NCBI GenBank assembly: GCA_009103225.1
Contig: RHPI01003369.1
Location: 16,080-80,079 of the forward strand
Length of the DNA stretch: 64,000 bases
Source: Chlorokybus atmophyticus
Taxonomy: Eukaryota; Streptophyta; Chlorokybophyceae; Chlorokybales; Chlorokybaceae
Reading direction: 5' to 3'
In this document: in pieces, positions 57,384 through 64,000 of the stretch
Numbering within the stretch: position 1 is the stretch's first letter
Layout: every line of letters starts with the position of its first letter
Position numbers and translations under genes: made by a program
Notes under the pieces: model-generated
What the model was told of the DNA's origin: nothing
The model's input: only the letters and a program-made list of their open reading frames with translations
Databases searched by the model: none

Positions 57384-59831
57384 ATGGCGGCGGCGGCGGT
57401 TGGGGTGCCGGTGGGGGTTTGGAGGTGCGCCGGGTCGTTGAGGTCGCCCGCAGCTGCTGGGGTGCCGGTTGTCAGGAGACCGCTGCGCCATGGGGTCCTA
57501 GCGCTGCCACAGCGACGGCTGACTCAGAGACGGCGGGTGGCCACGTCCGCCTCCCTCGTCCCGCAGCATGTCACAGACGTCCTCTACCAGCTTGCGGCAC
57601 TTCCTGAGGCTGCCGCCGACGCTGCCGGGCAAGCTGCCGCCACAGCCACGGATGCTACCGCTGGCGCCGCAGCAGCTGCCGCCGCTAACAGTGGTAAGCC
57701 TGCATACTTCCTTTGATGAACAGTACGTTGAATTATGCTCCAGTCGCATGCAACTGTTCAGTTGTGTGCTGTACCCAGTTTTAGTACTTCACTTGCCGTG
57801 GCATACTGTGTGTTCGAGGCCTGCTGAGCTGGTCGTTGCGTAAGGTCGACTGTTAGCAGTGTCAAGTAGATTGGCTTAAGTAACTTGTGCCTGCTTGTTG
57901 TTTTCCCTGCACGTTTGAACAACTGTTAGCAGTTGCATGATGATTGGTTGGAGTATGTCGTGCCTTCTTGTAGTTCTCCCTGCACAGGTTGTTATCTTGA
58001 AGTTACACTGGTTTACAGCGTTTTGCGAACCGGTATTGCGCTTGTTTCGCATGTGAGTATATGTGCCGGAAAGGGGCAGCGTACATTTGATGAGTGCCGT
58101 TGTAACTTGCGTGAATGCTGCTATGAGTTTCATGTTATTGAGGCTGTGCTGACAGCTATTGCACATGCACATTATGATGGAAGTCATGGTGGCTATTCAG
58201 GAGGTTTCTGGAGCTTTATCTCAGAGCCTCTGGAGGTGTTCCTGAAGGTGCTGGAGAGCGGTCTGGAGAAAGTGGGCGTGCCGTACTCATATGGTTTCTC
58301 CATCATCCTGTTGACCATTCTGGTCAAGGCCATCACGTTCCCTCTCTCACAGAAACAGATCGAGTCCACTCAGAAGGTGCAGGCTTTGCAGCCACAAATC
58401 AAGGCTCTGCAAGCCCGCTACAAGGACGATCAAGAGCGCCTGCAGGTAATGTAGTCAAAACCATCCCTGACTGCAGCTCACATATTGGCGTGCTTGCATA
58501 CTGCTGAAATGCAGGTTTTTGAACTCAATCTTGGTGTTTCACAATGCTGGCATGCTGGCATGTCATCGCGCTTGCCAATTCAGTTGCACTGTGTATGTTG
58601 AGGGTGCACTTTTCTGCAGGTTGAGACGGCCCGGTTGTACAGAACAGCAGAAGTCAATCCACTTGCAGGGTGTCTACCGACATTGGTCACGCTTCCTCTT
58701 TGGATTGGCCTTTACCGCGCGCTGACAAACGCCGCTAATGAGGGTGTGCTTGATGCCGGCTTCTTCTGGATCCCTTCGCTGGCAGGTATTGTGTTACACA
58801 CTTGTCTGTTCGCATCTTACTCCTGGCAAGAGAATGTATTCACGCTGTTGCAGGTTGACATAGTGCTACTTGCTAGTGCTGTTGCACAAAGGGCAGCTAT
58901 AACACTTATGTGCACAGGTCCAACCACACTGGCTGATCGCACAGCTGGGCTTGGAAACAAATGGCTGTTTCCATTTATCGATGGCGCGCCTCCCATTGGC
59001 TGGCAGGATGCCATAGCGTACCTTGTCCTGCCGGTTGTGTTGGTCATTTCCACCTACGTCAGTCAGAAGTTTGTGTCCCCAACGCCTACCAACGACTCCA
59101 AAGATGCAGGTGCTCAGACAAGCGCGGCGCTGCTCAAGTTCATCCCTTTGATGGTTGGTTACTTCTCCCTGAACGTCCCTGCTGGCCTCACGCTGTACTG
59201 GGTGACCAACAATGTGCTCACCACCGCCCAAACATTGTACTTCAAGAAGAAGTTGCCTGCACCCGCTGCCGCTGAAACAACTACCTTGCCTGGTGGGGAG
59301 CTTGTACCACTGCGAAGCTGTCTCTACATGTGCATCATGCAGTGGTGTGGTATCTAACTTGTGGATGTTGGCAGGGACTGCCAAGCGGGGTGGTTTGCCA
59401 GCAGCCAGCAGTGGGAATGGTGCAGGTGTGGGCGCAAGCGCTCGTGAGAGCGCTGCTGCCACAGCAAGAGGACAGAGGTTTGCGGAGCAGAAGCGTCTTG
59501 AAGAGGAGCGCAAGCGCAAGCGCAAAGAGGCCGAGGAGGAGAAGAAGAGGCTCGCTGAGGAGGCTGCTACACGGGCTGCAGATGAGTCCTCATCCGTTGA
59601 GGTGGGCACTCTTGAGACATGCAAGTGGATGGGGAGTAGTGGGATTGATGTGGTTGATATGCGTTGGGTGTTTTGCAGAAGGAGTTGCATATGCCAGACG
59701 TTGGTGTGGATAGCGTTCCCGATGCGCCTCCAGCAAAGGATCCCATGCCTGTCGCGTCCAGTGCATCGCCGTCCCCTTCATTAGCAAGGCGCAGCAAGCG
59801 AAAGAAGGCCACAGCAAAGAAGTCCTCTTAG
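57384..59831 (+). CDS. ALB3: ALB3 thylakoid membrane protein insertase (YidC/Oxa1/Alb3), about 491 aa, 6 exons
   Basis: Inserts light-harvesting proteins, delivered by cpSRP, into thylakoids. Exons: 57384-57693, 58201-58445, 58620-58785, 58918-59292, 59375-59601, 59679-59831 (1476 nt, in phase). Exon 2 may instead begin at 58156, adding 15 residues in frame. Transit-peptide-like N-terminus; Oxa1 core with VPYSYGFSIILLTILVKAITFPL, QKQIESTQKVQALQPQIKALQ, NPLAGCLPTLVTLPLWIGLYRAL, FFWIPSLAGPT, WLFPFIDGAPPIGW, YLVLPVVLVISTYVSQK, FIPLMVGYFSLNVPAGLTLYWVTNNVLTTAQ. Five membrane helices as expected. The C-terminal stroma-facing tail is charged (RLEEERKRKRKEAEEEKKR) and ends RRSKRKKATAKK, resembling the basic cpSRP43-binding motif region. 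Confidence 0.95.
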
Positions 59832-62800
59832 GTTGTAGTGGTGTTCTAGTGTAGTTGTCACTGAGGTCAATCTCTATGCCGGAGCGTTTTGTAATAGTGA
59901 ATAGCTTTCATATGTATTATGTGGAGTCAATCAGTGCTGCTACATGGGTCTGCTCGTGCGCTGCGTCACTTGTCTCGTACTGCTCCCCTTTGCATCTTTT
60001 GTACCCCATGACACCTTGCATGCTTTTAATGTTGCATACTAAGTTTTACACCAACTCGGTTGGTGCATGTGCTTGCCAAGCATTTTTCACATCCCTCCGC
60101 GCCTACTTGTATTGCACCGTATATCGGGCACTACTTTGTATAGATCTGAAGTTCGTGATATTGCATGTAGGCGACACTTACCACGCATAATCCTGCCATT
60201 GGGAAACGCAGGCGCTTCATTGATGAGCATGGAATATGCCACCTTCAGCATTTCCCACATTGCATACTTGGTACACAATTGCGGTGCTTTTCGTGTGGAG
60301 TGCAATGCACACTTGTGACCTTTTCCAGTGTAGCTGCTGCAGGCCGACTCGCCTGATGCCTTGCTTGCGTTGTTGTGTTGTACACACTGCTGTTGTTAAG
60401 AGGCTTGGACCAGACCTTCACACTTTGCATTATTGCAAAGTGTATGTTGTGAGAAAGGTACATGCTTGTATGAGTCTGCACTACCAATTGGCTCTATTTC
60501 TTATGCATATGTCATGCAATATCGATAGTGATATTCAAGCTACTATTATTTATTGCTATTATATATGGCAAGCTGCTTGCAGTATAGCTTGCAGTATAGG
60601 GATACTAAATGGTGGTGCAAGTACCTTTTCACCCGTTTACAATGCCCCTTCAACAAGTCCAATTAAGACGCCCCCCTCATGGTTATCGGGCAATAATACC
60701 AATGATAGGGGCTTTTTTATTTTTAAAGGCAAGCGTATTCAAGTAGACTACATTATTCCATCGTCATAGTAATGTGGCATTATTATCAATGTGTGATTGC
60801 ACATTCACAAAAAAGTTCTTTGAGATGCGGGCATGAACTCATGCTCTTCCGTGCAATACACTTAATCGCATACAACATATGCGTGATAATCAGCAGAAGC
60901 CGATTGGTGGAACATGGCAGCTTGCGTTCGAATCACGAAAACGTGCACAAGATATATGAAGTGTGATAAAATGACTGCAAGCATCAGACACAGCACACCC
61001 AATGCAATAGCCTCGTAGCGATGTTGCTAAAGCCAACCATATAGGGATTCTGGTGGGCAAGCCACTGTCTATTGCAATGACCAAGCCGCCTAGAAGTGGC
61101 CCACATCATGCACACCAAGCAATATCCCCGTTTATGTTCGACTTTTATATAAAGCTTATGTAATATGGTGGCACAATAGTGTAACATGCAAGGAGTTGAA
61201 CCATAATTGGAGCAGAATGGGGGTAATTACGGTAAGCACCTATCACATACACTCTACTCTGATACACACCAGTTACATGCATACATGTGTGCATGCTCGT
61301 GCAATCTTCAATGCCTTGCCTACACACGCACAAAGTTGTAATTCCTTTATGTAAAGCTATCACTAAAACTTTTTATAATATCCAAGCGGTGAGCATCACG
61401 CTTCGGTTGGCGCACAATCAGCACATACCGTACTGCCACGACCCATTCATGCTAACATAAATGATACAAATGGTAAAACGGACATAAAACATAGGATACA
61501 TATCATACATGATTGCGACTTTAAGTACATGAAACCAAAACCGAATAACCTAACGCGATCGTCGCGCGAACACTTCATGTACAGTATTAAGGAATGGTAC
61601 AATATAATGTCGATATGATATAGGCGATAAGTGCATATCTTATAAGTGCGTTTAACGCGATTGTGCACTTATAAGATATAAGATATGCACTTAACGCATA
61701 AATATGGACGTCACCGACGTCTTTAGGGAACACCTGTGCGTCATAAGTATATGCGTTTATCAATCAATGCATGCTATAAGATGCCACGCCTTTTAGTTGT
61801 CTATGCGCTTATCAATGTGGACTACACAAAAAGACTGGTATGTAAAAGTCTTTCAATTACATTCGTCAATGTATCACAATCAAATCAAGTAACTTCAGCT
61901 TAGGGTAACTAAAATAAGTGCATGTATTATGCATTTATGCCAAATTTACGTGCATAATTTGCACTTAACGCGGGTACATAAGTTACGCATCCGACGAGTG
62001 TGCATAAATGCAACAAGTGCACGTTCCTGATGGTATGCACTTATCCAGGTTAGGCTAACCATCTGAGCATCTGGCAATCCGACAGGATGCATTGACGCAT
62101 GCTGTGACGCAAACATAAAGTGACGTTATGGTCGGGCGTTACTACTCTGTGTGTGGGTTCCGAAGCTCCTGACAGGTTTGAAAAGTTTTCCAGTCGCAGG
62201 CTGCAAGCTTTGGTATAAAGGACAGGCTAGGCCTACATTGCATGCAGCGTCGAGTCAGTCAACAAGTTTATGGACGCCGCGTCCGGTCATTGTCGACACG
62301 GCGTGAGCTTTCTACCACCGGACACGGTCTGACCGGCAGTCGCCGTCGACAGCCGTCTAACGAGCGACGACGACCCGAACACACTCACACGCATGCATGC
62401 GCAAGTCGACGGCGATGGCAACGTCGTTAGGCAACCTACTCGCCGGCAGTCGACGCCGACTGACCAGCAATACCGGTCACTGTGCTGCCGACAGCAATCG
62501 CGAATAAACTAGCAGAGAAAGGCCCCCCCGGGCGGTCCGACTGGCTAGGCATGCGGCCAGCATGCCTAGCCCGTGTCCCGCATGATGCGAGACACCCAGG
62601 CGGCGCGCGGCGTGCCACACGCCGAAAATCTTTCCTCGTCGCGGGCTGCAAGTTTTGGTGTGTGCCATGAGTTAGCCTTTGGGTGAGGAGGGGGGTAATA
62701 TCGCGTGTTGAACGTCGTGGCGCAGGGAGGAGGTGTGGAACTGTTAGGGTGAAAGTGTGTGTCATGGCATGCAACTCAAGGCGATGTTGACAGGTGGTCA

Positions 62801-62861
62801 TAGTTGAAACTGACTCCTGTCCAGCAGATCAACTTGAAGCAGCAGTGGCAGATTGGCAGCA
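59832..62861. other. long intergenic region, AT-rich centre, no supported gene
   Basis: 59832-60500 is the ALB3 3' flank. 60500-62100 is AT-rich with repeated GCACTTAACGC/TGCATAA words and a hairpin (61635-61649 with 61665-61679). 62100-62780 turns GC-rich. Related about 35-bp words occur at 62181 and 62625 (AAAA...TTTCC...GTCGC.GGCTGCAAG.TTTGGT). Confidence 0.45.
62543..62571. repeat. perfect hairpin, 12-bp arms, 5-nt loop
   Basis: GGCTAGGCATGC, loop GGCCA, then GCATGCCTAGCC; strongly stable hairpin in GC-rich DNA 290 bp upstream of the last gene's start codon. Confidence 0.9.
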
Positions 62862-64000
62862 ATGGCAATGCAGGCACAGGTGTGCTGTGTTTGTCCGTGT
62901 GTTCAAGTGTCGTGTGCTTGCGTATGGTGTATTGTGCATGCAGCAGCACCTTACATTGCATGTGCCCGTAAGTTGGGGCTGACAATGCGTTGGGTTTGAG
63001 AGTCTGCCCATTCCTCATCATCTCAAACACTCTCTGCGCAGTTTGTGTACCCGACCAATGTTGACCGGCGGTACAGACTGTGGGCTTGGGTCTTTTGGCT
63101 TCTCCTTGTGGCCGCCTTTTTGGCTTACACCATCTACCTCGTTGTTAAGGTTGGCATTGTCAATGGTGTTGTCGCTGCCAAAGGGGGGGCACCACAATTA
63201 TCGCAACTGACTAATTGTTGTTGTGTTGTGACATTGTTGATGCTGTTTCCCAGCTTGTGGATGCTTATGAAAATCCCTCAGTCACTGTCTCGTACAACTC
63301 GCCTCGAGCCGAGCCAATAGCACTGCCATCCATCCTAATGTGCTCCTATGGCAAGGTTAGGACACCAGTAGTAATTGCAACAATAACAACACCTACTACT
63401 ACTACTACATATGTGAGTGGTGCTGAATCCCGACCCATGCGCTCAGGTCACTATTGATGTGGACACCTTTCTGCCGCGCTTCTTCCCTCGCAACACCAGC
63501 AATCTTGCAGTAGACCGCGGCACGTGCGGGCCAAAGCAATACTATCATTCCAACTTCTTCATGCCCAACAACAGCGTGGTGCTGGTGCGTGTGTGTGTGT
63601 GTGTGTGTACATGTTGTGTCAAAAGCCAATGTGCATGTGTATGCACACAGTTCTTGTAGACACACATGACTGACTGGTATGGTTGAACAGCAAACATGTG
63701 GAGGTGTGGTATCGACTCAAGCTGGCTCGGGGTTGCCGCCATCGGATGGTTCTGTAGCAGTGCCGGCTGCGGGTCTCTCCCTTGACTACACGTTGGTATA
63801 TAGGGAGAATGTAGCCGGGCCCAACGATTGGTGTGTTGGCTTCACTGCAACCAACGCACCGCCAATGGACCCACAGGTGCGTCATGCATCAGTGCACACG
63901 TGCGTGCATGTGCATGCGCAAGCGAACACATGTGCATGCTTGCGTTCAAGTGTACAATGCAAACATGCACACATGTCTGTTCACGTGCGGGCGGGTAGGG
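62862..64000 (+). CDS. unrecognised single-pass membrane protein, 5' part, runs off the window
   Basis: Exons 62862-62879, 63042-63149, 63254-63355, 63447-63584, 63691-63876, then an intron reaching the edge; all GT-AG and all phase 0, giving 184 residues so far. Starts MAMQAQFVYPTNVDRRYRLW, then one hydrophobic helix (AWVFWLLLVAAFLAYTIYLVV), then a soluble segment with few Cys (DRGTCGPKQYYHSNFF, QTCGGVV, NDWCVGF). A short cytosolic N-terminus with basic residues before the helix suggests a type II orientation with the Cys-bearing part outside or lumenal. No family recognised. The short first exon is inferred from phase and a matching donor. Confidence 0.6.

Noticed and set aside
62543-62571. 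Bacterial-style terminator hairpin
   Set aside because: Nuclear eukaryotic context and no following T tract; listed only as a hairpin.

Overview
This is nuclear DNA from a member of the green lineage, most likely a green or streptophyte alga. The evidence is a chloroplast Calvin-cycle enzyme (sedoheptulose-bisphosphatase), a cytochrome b6f PetM subunit, an ALB3 thylakoid insertase and a YGGT-family protein, all with transit-peptide-like leaders; plant-type TAF15, MED30, CPL4-like and BIN4 proteins; plant-type telomere motifs in promoters; a TIR-NBS-LRR gene; and a flagellar outer-dynein-arm docking protein, which implies a motile cell stage. Genes are intron-rich. Most exon chains below were rebuilt by hand from GT-AG (and several GC-AG) splice sites with phase checked at every junction. 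I cannot name the species.

Layout. 1-2089: gene-poor, with a short perfect palindrome. 2090-5915 (-): TIR-NBS-LRR immune-receptor-like gene. 5916-9042: GC-rich low-complexity DNA and a 928-bp-arm perfect palindrome ending at an unresolved base. 9043-13849 (+): Ty3/Gypsy chromovirus-type LTR retrotransposon whose 5' gag is missing at another unresolved base. 15260-17454 (-): SBPase. 17614-17686 (+): tRNA-Phe(GAA). 18040-18382: 175-bp tandem repeat. 19496-19951 (-): PetM. 21519-24008 (-): FCP1/CPL-type CTD phosphatase. 26499-27458 (+): MED30-like. 28085-31250 (-): ATRIP-like. 31492-34317 (+): BIN4. 36600-40400: AT-rich DNA with a decayed kinase-like gene. 41101-44049 (-): TAF15. 44781-46570 (-): PP2A methylesterase. 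46724-49074 (+): outer dynein arm docking protein (DC2/ODA1-like). 49733-53963 (-): SFI1-like repeat protein. 56264-57109 (-): YGGT protein. 57384-59831 (+): ALB3. 62862 to the right edge (+): start of an unrecognised membrane protein gene.

Functional grouping. Three close head-to-head pairs could share promoters: ATRIP/BIN4 (genome integrity), PPME1/DC2, and YGGT/ALB3 (plastid membrane biogenesis). The two cilium/centrin-type genes (DC2 and SFI1-like) both carry TCACGTGA upstream. Telomere-like repeats sit just upstream of PetM, PPME1/DC2 and YGGT/ALB3.

Caution. There are four single unresolved bases (8953, 9470, 20909, 54769). Three of them abut perfectly duplicated sequence, which points to assembly artefacts at contig joins.
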